11,477 nucleotides of DNA from assembly GCA_937941555.1 (NCBI GenBank), contig CALDHJ010000006.1, positions 1-11,477 on the forward strand. Reading direction: 5' to 3'. Position numbers and translations under genes: made by a program. The notes under the pieces are model-generated. The model had not been told where the DNA came from, ran no database searches, and was given only the letters and a program-made list of their open reading frames with translations. This stretch comes from an uncultured Granulosicoccaceae bacterium. Lineage in GTDB: Bacteria; Pseudomonadota; Gammaproteobacteria; CALCKW01. Below are positions 1-6,512 of the stretch, piece by piece. Numbering within the stretch: position 1 is the stretch's first letter; each line of letters starts with the position of its first letter.

Positions 1-326
1 AGTGCCGCGAGTTTGCCCGAGTCCACCTGCACCCGGCGCGCGACCAACGGCTCCAACACCGAGCGCCGCAGGGGCAGAGCCGGGTTGAAGGCCGCGCGCG
101 GCTCCTGCATCACGAGCGCCGGGCGGCAGCGCGACACCGACTCTCCGTTCCAACGCACCTCGCCGCGCACCGCGTCGACCAGCCCCAGTACTGCCGAGAG
201 CAAGGTGGATTTTCCCGCCCCGCTCTCGCCGACCACCGCGAGTGTCCGCCCGGGCGCGACCGCAAAAGACACGTCGGACAGCGCATCCAGCGCACCCCGC
301 TTCACACACAGCCCATCCACCGTCAA
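1..326 (-). CDS. ABC transporter ATP-binding protein, oligopeptide/dipeptide type (second ATPase, N-terminal part only)
   Basis: This is the N-terminal 108 or so residues of a second ABC ATPase, cut by the left window edge. It would power solute uptake together with the preceding ATPase and the binding protein. The translation shows a Walker A motif GESGAGKST preceded by LAVVG, and a Q-loop segment VMQEPRAAFNP that resembles the MVFQDP..SLNP segment of the Dpp/Opp/Nik family. The signature, Walker B and H-loop lie outside the window. The start is uncertain: a TTG at 326 overlaps the TGA stop of the upstream ATPase gene (TTGA), a second TTG lies at 329, and GTG at 320 is also possible. I see no good Shine-Dalgarno sequence, so translational coupling to the upstream gene is likely. 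The family call is firm; the substrate is unknown. Confidence 0.85.
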   Translation of the reverse strand, partial: MTVDGLCVKRGALDALSDVSFAVAPGRTLAVVGESGAGKSTLLSAVLGLVDAVRGEVRWNGESVSRCRPALVMQEPRAAFNPALPLRRSVLEPLVARRVQVDSGKLAA

Positions 327-1006
327 CAAGGCAGCGACACCCAGCTGCGGTGCGCCGCAAGCGACACAGCGGCCTGCGATTGCGGATGCGCAAGCAATTG
401 TGCGGTCGGCGCGTCTTCGACCACCCGCCCGCCGTCCATCACCAACAACCGCTCGACGCGGCGCGCCGCAAGGCCGAGGTCGTGGGTGATCAGCAGCGCC
501 GCCGTGTCGGTACCGTCGAGGGTGTTGTCGAGCAGGTCCATGGTGTCGGCCGCGACCACCGGGTCGAGAGCAGAGGTCGGCTCGTCGAGTACGATCAGCA
601 CCGGCGAACCGATCAGCGCCAGCGCGATCACGAATCGTTGTTGCATACCCCGGCTCCAGCCCCAGGGGCGTTTACAGAGGTCGCCGTGGCCAATCGCCAG
701 CGCAGCAAAGAGCGCCTCGCGGCGCGCGCGGTCGTGGCTCAGGTCGAGCGCGCGCTCGGCCTCCTGCCAGTGGAAGTCCATGCTGCGCAACGGGTCGAGC
801 GCATCATCCGGGCTCTGCGGCACGAAGGCCACACGCTCGCCACGCGCGCGCAACGCGTCGACAAGTGCATGCCCGAGCGTCGACTTGCCTGAGCCGGACG
901 CACCGACAAGCCCCACCCGCTCAGCGGGCGAAAACTGCAGTGTGGTGTCGTGCAACACAATCCGGCCTGAGCGCACCGCACTCAGGCCGGAAACAGACAG
1001 AGCCAT
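323..1006 (-). CDS. ABC transporter ATP-binding protein, oligopeptide/dipeptide/nickel type (first ATPase)
   Basis: This is a 227-residue cytoplasmic ABC ATPase that would hydrolyse ATP for an importer. Motifs appear in order: Walker A GASGSGKST at residues 35-43, Q-loop Gln64 in FVPQSPDDALDP, signature at 117-124, Walker B VLIVLDE at 136-142, D-loop SALD at 145-148 and H-loop His175 in ITHD. The Q-loop and the MQQR after the signature point to the Dpp/Opp/Nik family. The signature reads WSRGMQQR instead of the usual LSGGM/Q-type, so its third position is Arg rather than Gly. The protein is short for the family, which often exceeds 300 residues with a C-terminal oligopeptide-transporter extension; that extension is missing here. 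ATG at 1006 lies 10 bp after the binding protein's stop, and the stop overlaps the next ATPase's start, so the three form one operon. An 11-bp inverted repeat sits at codons 6-16. Confidence 0.9.
   Translation of the reverse strand: MALSVSGLSAVRSGRIVLHDTTLQFSPAERVGLVGASGSGKSTLGHALVDALRARGERVAFVPQSPDDALDPLRSMDFHWQEAERALDLSHDRARREALFAALAIGHGDLCKRPWGWSRGMQQRFVIALALIGSPVLIVLDEPTSALDPVVAADTMDLLDNTLDGTDTAALLITHDLGLAARRVERLLVMDGGRVVEDAPTAQLLAHPQSQAAVSLAAHRSWVSLPC
961..991 (-). repeat. Perfect 11-bp inverted repeat (strong hairpin) inside the start of the first ATPase gene
   Basis: The arms TCCGGCCTGAG (961-971) and CTCAGGCCGGA (981-991) are perfectly complementary across a 9-nt loop. The stem is GC-rich and starts 15 nt after the ATPase ATG, within 30 nt downstream of the binding-protein stop codon. 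There is no following U-run, so it is not an intrinsic terminator. It could act as a 3'-end stabiliser for the binding-protein part of the transcript or as a brake on ATPase translation; both roles are inference. Confidence 0.7.
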
Positions 1007-1016
1007 GGTCCAAAGT

Positions 1017-2540
1017 CTACTCTGCGAGGGTCGTCTCGTGCGTCACCCAGTAGGTCTCGGTCGGGTGTACGGCATAGCCGCTCAGACCCGCACGTGCCAC
1101 ATTGGTCTGGCTCACATGGAACACCGGAATCATGGCCGCGTCTTCGGCGATGATCATCTGGACCTTGTCGAAAATCGCCTTGCGGGCGTCGTGATTGAAG
1201 TTGGAGCGGCCATCGGCGAGCAACTGGTCGAGCTCGGGGTTGGCGTACTGACCGGCGTTGGAGCCGCCGTCGGACTTGAGCAGTGCCTCGAGCACCGCGC
1301 CCGGGTCGCCTTGCGGTGTCGTGACCCAAGCTTGCAGAAAGAGATCGGCCGAGCCGTCGGCAATGGCGTCGTTGCTCGCGCCGTACTCGCCCACTTTCAC
1401 GGTGGAGGTCACGCCGATCGCCTGCAGGTAGGCCTGTGTGATCTCGGCGGTCGGCGGCAGCGCCGCACGGCCGGAGTAGGTCACGATGTCGATCTCGAGC
1501 GGCTCGCCGTCGAGCATCCAGCTGCCGCCTTCCTTGACCGCGCCCGCCTCGGCGAGCAGGGCCTCGGCTTGCGCCGGGTCGTAGACCGCCGGGATGTCGG
1601 CTGCCCAGCCCTTGCCATCGGGGAAGACCGTGCCGGCCGGCACGCCACCGACGCCCGAGAGCGCTGCATCCACGATACCCTGACGGTCGATCGCAAGCGA
1701 CACCGCGCGGCGGATCAGCGGGTTGGCGAGCGGGCCGCTTGCGGCGTTAACGGTGTAGAAATACAAGCGCGCAGTCGGCGACGCAAAGCCTTGCGCGCCA
1801 TCGGTCTGGATACGCTCGAAGTCGGTTTCGGGGTAGTTGATCACCATATCGACTTCACCCGCTTCGAAAGCGAGTGCTGCTGACGCCGGGTCACCGGCCA
1901 CCACGATACGCACCTCGGAGAGGCCCGGTGCACCCTGGCGGTAGTCGGCGTTGGCCTCGGCACGGTAGAGCTGCTTCGGGACAGCTTCCTTGAAGACGTA
2001 GGGGCCGGTCGCATTGATCGGGAAAGCATCCGACGCCGGGCCGAGCACCGCAATGCCGGGCTCGGAAAGCGTCCACGGAAACGCCGCGTTCGGGCTGTTG
2101 GTCTCGAACACCACGACCGCATCGCCGTCGGCGCTGACGCTTGCAAGGTCGAGCAAGGCCGAAATGCGCGCATTGTGGCCGGGGGTATCCTCAATCGAAA
2201 TGGCCGTGATCGCGTCAGCCACCGCTTGCGCCGTCACCGGGGTGCCGTCGTGAAACTGGACGCCGTCGCGCAAGTTCACGCGCCAGGTGGTGGGCGATGC
2301 TTGTTCAATGCCCTTGGCCACGCGCGGGTAGAGGTTCAGGTCGTAGTCGATACCCATCAGGGTCTCGGTGACGCCTGATTGATTCGACATCCAGCCGTTG
2401 TAGCCGGCACGCGGATCCGGGACTTCTTCGCCGGGCCCCCACGTCGTTGCGATAGTCAGGCTGGCGCTCAAGGCGACAGCCGGCAGAACGGATCCGACAG
2501 CGGCAACGGCAGCTGTGGTGAACCGAGCAAAGAAGGACAT
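1017..2540 (-). CDS. Periplasmic substrate-binding protein of an ABC importer, family 5 (peptide/nickel-type)
   Basis: This 507-residue exported protein would capture the solute in the periplasm and deliver it to the membrane permeases. Residues 1-26 are a Sec signal peptide (positive ARF, hydrophobic AAVAAVGSVLPAVAL, cleavage near ALSA-S); there is no lipobox cysteine, so it should be soluble. The SBP_bac_5 hallmarks are visible: an LMGID...LYPRVAKGIE segment, WRVNLRDGVQFHDGTPV followed by the domain's first helix, and a C-terminal domain ending near IPVFHVSQTNVARAGLSGY. Length fits the family. The open frame extends 50 codons further upstream, but ATG 2540 is chosen because the signal peptide begins there and GGAAA lies about 7 nt upstream. 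It is the first gene of the operon with two ATPases, divergent from an Rrf2 regulator. The ligand (peptide, nickel chelate, other) cannot be told from sequence. Confidence 0.93.
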   Translation of the reverse strand: MSFFARFTTAAVAAVGSVLPAVALSASLTIATTWGPGEEVPDPRAGYNGWMSNQSGVTETLMGIDYDLNLYPRVAKGIEQASPTTWRVNLRDGVQFHDGTPVTAQAVADAITAISIEDTPGHNARISALLDLASVSADGDAVVVFETNSPNAAFPWTLSEPGIAVLGPASDAFPINATGPYVFKEAVPKQLYRAEANADYRQGAPGLSEVRIVVAGDPASAALAFEAGEVDMVINYPETDFERIQTDGAQGFASPTARLYFYTVNAASGPLANPLIRRAVSLAIDRQGIVDAALSGVGGVPAGTVFPDGKGWAADIPAVYDPAQAEALLAEAGAVKEGGSWMLDGEPLEIDIVTYSGRAALPPTAEITQAYLQAIGVTSTVKVGEYGASNDAIADGSADLFLQAWVTTPQGDPGAVLEALLKSDGGSNAGQYANPELDQLLADGRSNFNHDARKAIFDKVQMIIAEDAAMIPVFHVSQTNVARAGLSGYAVHPTETYWVTHETTLAE

Positions 2541-2772
2541 GTTGATTTTCCGAGTGGGTCTGTGTGAACGATGCGAGTTGAGGTGACCTCCCCGGTGCCA
2601 ACAGCTAACCTGTACAGACAGCGCGTGCGATGCAGCCGCAGACTTGGCATCATTCACGTCGTTGCTGTTGGTTCGGGCCAGGGAGATCATCCGACTTCAT
2701 GAAACTACGCGAGTTACATGATTCATGCAACATTATTTGTTACGTGAATAGCCCAGTGGCGGAAAACGGCCT
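2541..2772. promoter_or_regulatory. Divergent intergenic region between the binding-protein operon and the Rrf2 regulator
   Basis: This 232-bp spacer must contain the promoters of both divergent transcription units. The part near the regulator (about 2696-2750) is AT-richer than its surroundings and holds several dyads: TTCATGAA at 2696-2703, a 19-bp dyad at 2713-2731 and AACATTATTTGTT at 2729-2741. I could not pick convincing -35/-10 pairs on either strand, so no promoter boxes are called. Confidence 0.5.
2713..2731. promoter_or_regulatory. Candidate operator: 19-bp dyad GTTaCATGATTCATGcAAC
   Basis: The sequence is symmetric about T2722, with nine base pairs on each side and one mismatched pair (A2716/C2728). 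The core CATGA-T-TCATG is perfect. It lies 42 bp upstream of the regulator's start codon and about 170 bp upstream of the binding-protein start, in the shared divergent region. Rrf2-family proteins bind dyads of this size as dimers, so an autoregulatory operator is plausible. It does not match the NsrR or IscR consensus sites as I know them. Confidence 0.4.
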
Positions 2773-3183
2773 TTGAAACGCAATGGCAGATTGGCGCTCG
2801 CGCTGCACACGCTCAGCCACATGGCACGCGACCCCGACAGCGTCCGTACCTCTTCGGATATTGCCGACCACGCCGGCACCAACCCGGTCGTCGTGCGGCG
2901 CGTGTTGGGCCGACTGCGGCAGGCCGGGCTGCTGATTTCCGAGAAAGGCCACGCCGGTGGCTGGCGACTGGCCCGCGCCCCCGAGGCCATCTCCCTCGCC
3001 GATGTCTACATCGCGCTCGATGAACGGCTGATCGCAAGCGATGCTGCAGAGGTCGACTCGCTGTGCGAGGTGGAAGACGCGCTGCACCGCAAGGTTGCGG
3101 CGGTCATGGAAGACATCGAGCAGAGCCTGATCGACCGATTGCGTGCCACAACCATCGCCGGCATCCACGACACGCAAGGCTGA
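2773..3183 (+). CDS. Rrf2-family winged-helix transcriptional regulator
   Basis: This 136-residue DNA-binding protein belongs to the Rrf2 family. The N-terminal helix RLALALHTLSHMA is followed by the helix-turn-helix (TSSDIADHAGTNPVVVRRVLGRLRQAG, about residues 26-52), the wing SEKGHAGGWRLAR (56-68) and the typical ISLADVYIAL segment. A long C-terminal dimerisation helix follows. Fe-S members such as IscR, NsrR and RirA carry three clustered cysteines; here there is only Cys98, so a cluster is unlikely and the protein resembles the cluster-free CymR/YwnA side of the family. The start is TTG at 2773; an in-frame stop at 2749 leaves no room for an earlier start, and GGCGGA about 9 nt upstream could serve as ribosome site. 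It is divergent from the ABC importer operon, its most likely target, and may also regulate itself. Confidence 0.88.
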   Translation: MKRNGRLALALHTLSHMARDPDSVRTSSDIADHAGTNPVVVRRVLGRLRQAGLLISEKGHAGGWRLARAPEAISLADVYIALDERLIASDAAEVDSLCEVEDALHRKVAAVMEDIEQSLIDRLRATTIAGIHDTQG

Positions 3184-3289
3184 CGGCCTCGACTCGGTCC
3201 ACTTCGCGGCCTGCGCTGTAGTCGGCGCGCACGACAACTCGGGGATGTTGAGGCGTCGGGTCCGCGGCGACAGTGTGGCCAAGCGTATC

Positions 3290-4960
3290 TCAGGGCGCGA
3301 CCACGCGGTAGTTGAACCGGGCCGCACTGACGTTGTACCGCGACCCATCGTACTCATGCCATACGCCAAACATGTCCCCATCGGCGTTGGCACCGATGTC
3401 TCCGCCCAGCGCGCTGCCCGCATCGTGAGCCTCGATGACCAACGGGCTGTCCCAGCCAGCCCCGGGTGAGAACCAATTGGCGGCGATGTTGTACCGCGCG
3501 CCGTCGTACTCGCGCCACAAGGCAGCCGCGTGGCCATCGCTGCCCATGACCACTCGCGGATCCAGTGCATAGCCCGCATCGTTTGTTTCAATCAGTTCCG
3601 GCGTGCCCCAGCCCGATGCGGTATAGCGGTTGGCGAACACATTGTGGCGCGTACCGTCGTTCTGGCTCCACACCACCATGCCCGTGCCATCATCGGCCAA
3701 TGCAACCTCGGGATTCTGCACCGATTCAGTCGTGTTGGATTCGATCAACTGTGCAGGCGACCAACCGTCCGTGGCATGTAAGTGCTGTGCCCAGGCATCA
3801 ACATGAGACGCCGTGCCGGCGAGCCAGACAACCATCACGTTGCCGTTGTTGTCACGTGCCACGCGCGGCGTGTAGGTCTCGATTGAGCCATCGGCAACCA
3901 CAGCAGGGCTTCCCCACCCCGCAGCTTGCGTGAAGTGATTGAACTGCACACCGTCTCCGTGTCGCCACACTGCAGTCGCATTGCCGGCTGAGTTCACGGC
4001 AACACGCGGATCCAATGCCGTTTCAACGCCATCGGATTCGATCATTTCGGCGCTGCCCCAACCGGATCCAACAGTGTATCGGTTTGCCCAGATATCAGAT
4101 ACCAACCCCGCCGAACGTCTCCAGACCACGACCGCGTTGCCCTGCGCATCCACCCCGACCTGAGGATCGTTGGACGACCCTGTTGTCGGTTCGATCGCCG
4201 ACGCGCTGTCCCACCCGGTGCCGGGCGTGTACTGATTGGCCCAGATCGAATTCGCGCCCCCGTCTGTCTGACGCCACACCGCAACGGCATGCCCTGCCGC
4301 GTTGACACTCAAAGCAATGTCGGTCGCGTTACCCGCGTTGTTGTTTTCGAGTAGAGCCGGGGTTCCCCAGCCTGCGCCCGGACTGAAGTGATTGGCCATG
4401 ACGTTGTAGTTGGAACCGTCCGTCTGCCGCCACACGGCTACCGCCTTGCCCGATGCGTCGACACCCACTTTGGCCGCCAATGCATGCCCGGTGTTGTCCG
4501 ATTCGACAGCTTGAGCAGCGTCCCAGCCCGGACCGTCCGTGTAAAACGACCAGCTGAAGGTGTCGATGGGCTCCCCGTCCGTATCGGTAATCGCGTCGTG
4601 GAGAGTGGCGGTGTACTCCGTCGCTGGCAGGAGGCTCGCATCCGGGTCGAGCGTGGCGGTCTCCCCGTCAAACAGCACGGTGGCCGCAACCGGGCCATAC
4701 GCTGATTCCAGTGTGAAGCTGTCTCCGGTCACGCTGTCCGAATGAATGCTGGCGTCGAAGCGTGCCGCCACGGACGCATCCATCGAAATACGGTTTTCAG
4801 TGTCGGACGGTGTAACGGAATCAACTGCCGGCGCTTTCGCCAACACGGGTGGTGCCGACAGGACCGCAGCGTCATCGCAGGAGACCAACGGGATCACCAA
4901 AGCAAGTGCCGTAACGGCACGCCCGTAATTATTCGAACTGAAACATGTTAGGCGGCGCAC
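3290..4960 (-). CDS. Lipoprotein with Ig-like (Big_5-type) domain and eight-blade beta-propeller
   Basis: I recognise the architecture but not a named gene. The 556-residue product begins with a lipoprotein signal whose lipobox LVSC places the lipidated cysteine at residue 28. Asp29-Asp30 follow it, which in enterobacteria favours retention in the inner membrane. Residues 43-141 look like an SbsA-type Ig-like domain (VTPSDTENRIS..., LLPATEYTATL, FSWSFYTD). Residues 145-556 hold eight repeats of 48-52 residues with the pattern GW...(L/I)E, a V.V...G.A..VW strand and a N..AN.(Y/F) strand. Glycine-Trp pairs fall at 145, 197, 249, 300, 348, 399, 450 and 502, and a second Trp occurs once per repeat (177 to 534). 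The start is GTG at 4960, supported by GGAG 7 nt upstream. It converges with the Rrf2 gene and shows no operon partner. It is probably a surface or periplasmic binding scaffold, with ligand unknown. Confidence 0.85.
   Translation of the reverse strand: MRRLTCFSSNNYGRAVTALALVIPLVSCDDAAVLSAPPVLAKAPAVDSVTPSDTENRISMDASVAARFDASIHSDSVTGDSFTLESAYGPVAATVLFDGETATLDPDASLLPATEYTATLHDAITDTDGEPIDTFSWSFYTDGPGWDAAQAVESDNTGHALAAKVGVDASGKAVAVWRQTDGSNYNVMANHFSPGAGWGTPALLENNNAGNATDIALSVNAAGHAVAVWRQTDGGANSIWANQYTPGTGWDSASAIEPTTGSSNDPQVGVDAQGNAVVVWRRSAGLVSDIWANRYTVGSGWGSAEMIESDGVETALDPRVAVNSAGNATAVWRHGDGVQFNHFTQAAGWGSPAVVADGSIETYTPRVARDNNGNVMVVWLAGTASHVDAWAQHLHATDGWSPAQLIESNTTESVQNPEVALADDGTGMVVWSQNDGTRHNVFANRYTASGWGTPELIETNDAGYALDPRVVMGSDGHAAALWREYDGARYNIAANWFSPGAGWDSPLVIEAHDAGSALGGDIGANADGDMFGVWHEYDGSRYNVSAARFNYRVVAP
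3293..4528 (-). repeat. Eight tandem protein repeats (propeller blades) of about 51 residues
   Basis: The coding repeats span residues 145-556 of the lipoprotein. Spacing between successive GW motifs is 52, 52, 51, 48, 51, 51 and 52 residues. Each repeat has one Trp in GW and one in the (V/L)W strand, so sixteen aligned Trp residues are visible. The array starts with an outermost-strand segment (GWDAAQAVE) and ends after the third strand of the last repeat, as expected for a ring closed by a strand from the N-terminal end. Repeats have diverged at DNA level. Confidence 0.85.
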
Positions 4961-5202
4961 GCGATGTCTCCATGCCTGTAAAAAACACAGGAGACTCGTA
5001 GCAAGGGCGGTGCCTCAGCACAGCCAGTCGCCCCAGCCCACCTGGTGACACCGCAGGCCGCTCAGGGTGGTCACCTCGCTGCAGGCCGGTAAACGCATCG
5101 CATCAGGCCTTGTATTGCCCCAACATTACCGTTTGCCTTGAATCGGTATGATGACCGCAGCCGCGCGCCGAAACATCCGCGCGCCCAATACGCCAGACGC
5201 GC
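4961..5202. other. Intergenic region without a recognisable gene
   Basis: This 242-bp gap lies downstream of the DMT transporter gene and upstream of the lipoprotein gene (both minus strand), so it should hold the lipoprotein promoter. Visible elements are a GGTGAC/GTCACC inverted pair (5044-5049 and 5070-5075), a direct repeat GCAGGCCG at 5053 and 5081, and two copies of CCGCGCGCC at 5161 and 5177 that can pair through GCGCGC just after the transporter stop. None is followed by a U-run, so no terminator is called. Confidence 0.4.
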
Positions 5203-6159
5203 CTACTCGGCCTCGTTGTCGCTTTCCGAGCTGCGCATGGGGGGCGCTGCAATCCCGCGCACATTCCGGGTGCGCAGGTTCGGTTGCACCCGAGACACCT
5301 GCACTTCGCGCAGGACAATCAACAAGCCCGCAAGCACCGTAACCACCGAACCGGCCACCGTCATGGCGTCAATGGACTCGGCGAAGAAGACATAGCCGAA
5401 CAGCACCGCCCACAAGAGCTGGCTGTACTGCATCGGCGCAATCAGTGCAGCCGGTGCCGACCGGTAGGCAACCAACAACAGATACTGCCCGATCATCGCC
5501 AGCACGCCCGTGACGCACATCAGGGCCAGGTCCTCAAGCGGCATCGGTTTGTAGACAAAAATCAAACCTACCCCCGCCACCAGAATATTGGCCAGCAGCG
5601 GAAATACCATCATGGTGGCCGCCTGCTCCTGACCCCCGATTCGGCGCGAGATCACGGCACCGAGCGCGATGTGAAAGGCTCCGACCAGGGCTGCCAAATG
5701 GCCCCAGTGCAAGGTCTCGACACTCGGGCGCAACACAATCAGCACACCGCACAAACCCAACACGATGGCGAAGCCACGGAAAAAATGGATGCGCTCTCCC
5801 AGCATCGGTATGGCGAGCAGAGATATCAGCAGCGGCGACATGAAGATCAGCACGTAGACCTGCACGAACGGCAGCACCGTGAACGCTGAGAAAACAAGGC
5901 ACACGGCCGTGACAGCACAGTACGCTCGCAGCATCACCCAACCCGGGTTCTGCGGGCGCAAAGAGCGCTGAGTCTTGTCAAACACCTGCACCAATGAAAA
6001 GGGCACGTAGCCGAAGAGCATCGCAAAAAACAGCACCTGAAAGGCCGAGTACTCACCGAGCACCTTGACCAGGGCGTCTTGTGTGGAAAACACCGCAAAG
6101 CCAACCAGGGCGAAGACAACGCCGCGCAAAGGTGAGCTGCTGTGGGTGGTATCAGGCAC
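5203..6159 (-). CDS. DMT-superfamily (EamA) inner-membrane transporter
   Basis: This 318-residue protein is a drug/metabolite transporter with two EamA halves and about ten hydrophobic segments. The first half (about residues 11-145) contains GFAVFSTQDALVKVL, VQVYVLIFMSPLLISLLA and the characteristic GERIHFFRG followed by VLGLCGVLIVLRP. The second half (about 152-285) contains VGAFHIALGAVISRRI, AYRSAPAALIAPMQYSQLLWAVLFGYVFFAE and VTVLAGLLIV, the same pattern repeated. A polar tail of about 30 residues ends in an acidic stretch. Members export or import amino acids, nucleosides, SAM and other metabolites; the substrate cannot be inferred here. The start is GTG at 6159, with GGAG 6 nt upstream. 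The gene appears to be transcribed alone, 159 bp downstream of the CPXCG gene on the same strand. Confidence 0.92.
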   Translation of the reverse strand: MPDTTHSSSPLRGVVFALVGFAVFSTQDALVKVLGEYSAFQVLFFAMLFGYVPFSLVQVFDKTQRSLRPQNPGWVMLRAYCAVTAVCLVFSAFTVLPFVQVYVLIFMSPLLISLLAIPMLGERIHFFRGFAIVLGLCGVLIVLRPSVETLHWGHLAALVGAFHIALGAVISRRIGGQEQAATMMVFPLLANILVAGVGLIFVYKPMPLEDLALMCVTGVLAMIGQYLLLVAYRSAPAALIAPMQYSQLLWAVLFGYVFFAESIDAMTVAGSVVTVLAGLLIVLREVQVSRVQPNLRTRNVRGIAAPPMRSSESDNEAE

Positions 6160-6318
6160 GGGTGTCTCCGGTCTTCATCGTGTCGGCAAAGTGTAGTGCG
6201 GGTAGTCACAGCGCGGGACCGCCGTGTGCAACCGTCACCTGGCGAGCGGCGACAACGCGGCAAAACCATAATGCAATGGCGGCACCGACAACACAGGCAG
6301 CCAAAGGCTCGGGTCAGC

Positions 6319-6507
6319 TCAGTCGTCGTCTCGTCGAAGCGACACGGCCACATCGCCGTCCCCGTCGAGCCACGTCAACACGTCGATCGGCTGGCAACAC
6401 ACCTGGCAGTCTTCGATATAACGCTGTTCGGGCACGGATTCATCGACGATCAGGTGCAGCAATTCCCCGCAGTACGGGCAGCTCCTCACGTACTCGCCAG
6501 TTGCCAT
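6319..6507 (-). CDS. CPXCG-motif cysteine-rich small protein
   Basis: This 62-residue protein matches the CPXCG cysteine-rich family, a small probable zinc ribbon of unknown function common in gammaproteobacteria. Cys10-Pro-Tyr-Cys13-Gly and Cys34-Gln-Val-Cys37-Cys38 supply two metal-binding knuckles, joined by a segment with [12 protein letters not shown], the family's most recognisable block. The C-terminal end is acidic (LDGDGD and RRDDD). A longer frame reaches back to 6606 inside the oxidoreductase gene, but ATG 6507 is chosen because it lies 5 bp after that gene's stop, has GAG 4 nt upstream, and gives the usual family length. The tight spacing suggests cotranscription and perhaps coupled translation with the upstream FAD oxidoreductase. 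No functional link between the two is known to me. Confidence 0.9.
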   Translation of the reverse strand: MATGEYVRSCPYCGELLHLIVDESVPEQRYIEDCQVCCQPIDVLTWLDGDGDVAVSLRRDDD

Positions 6508-6512
6508 CGAGC

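Noticed and set aside
486..1883. Long plus-strand open frame (465 codons) across the ATPase and binding-protein genes
   Set aside because: It is an antisense shadow caused by high GC content. The minus-strand frames carry all ABC ATPase motifs and the SBP family blocks, while this frame shows no recognisable domain and no ribosome site.
2541..2690. Fifty-codon N-terminal extension of the binding protein
   Set aside because: The frame is open, but the extension would bury the signal peptide that begins at 2540, where a ribosome site also lies.
3184..3289. Search for a bidirectional terminator between the convergent Rrf2 and lipoprotein genes
   Set aside because: Only 4-bp complementary pairs without U-runs were seen, which is no better than chance.
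5161..5186. GCGCGC/GCGCGC pairing as terminator of the EamA gene
   Set aside because: The arms are self-palindromic and common in such GC-rich DNA, and no U-run follows.
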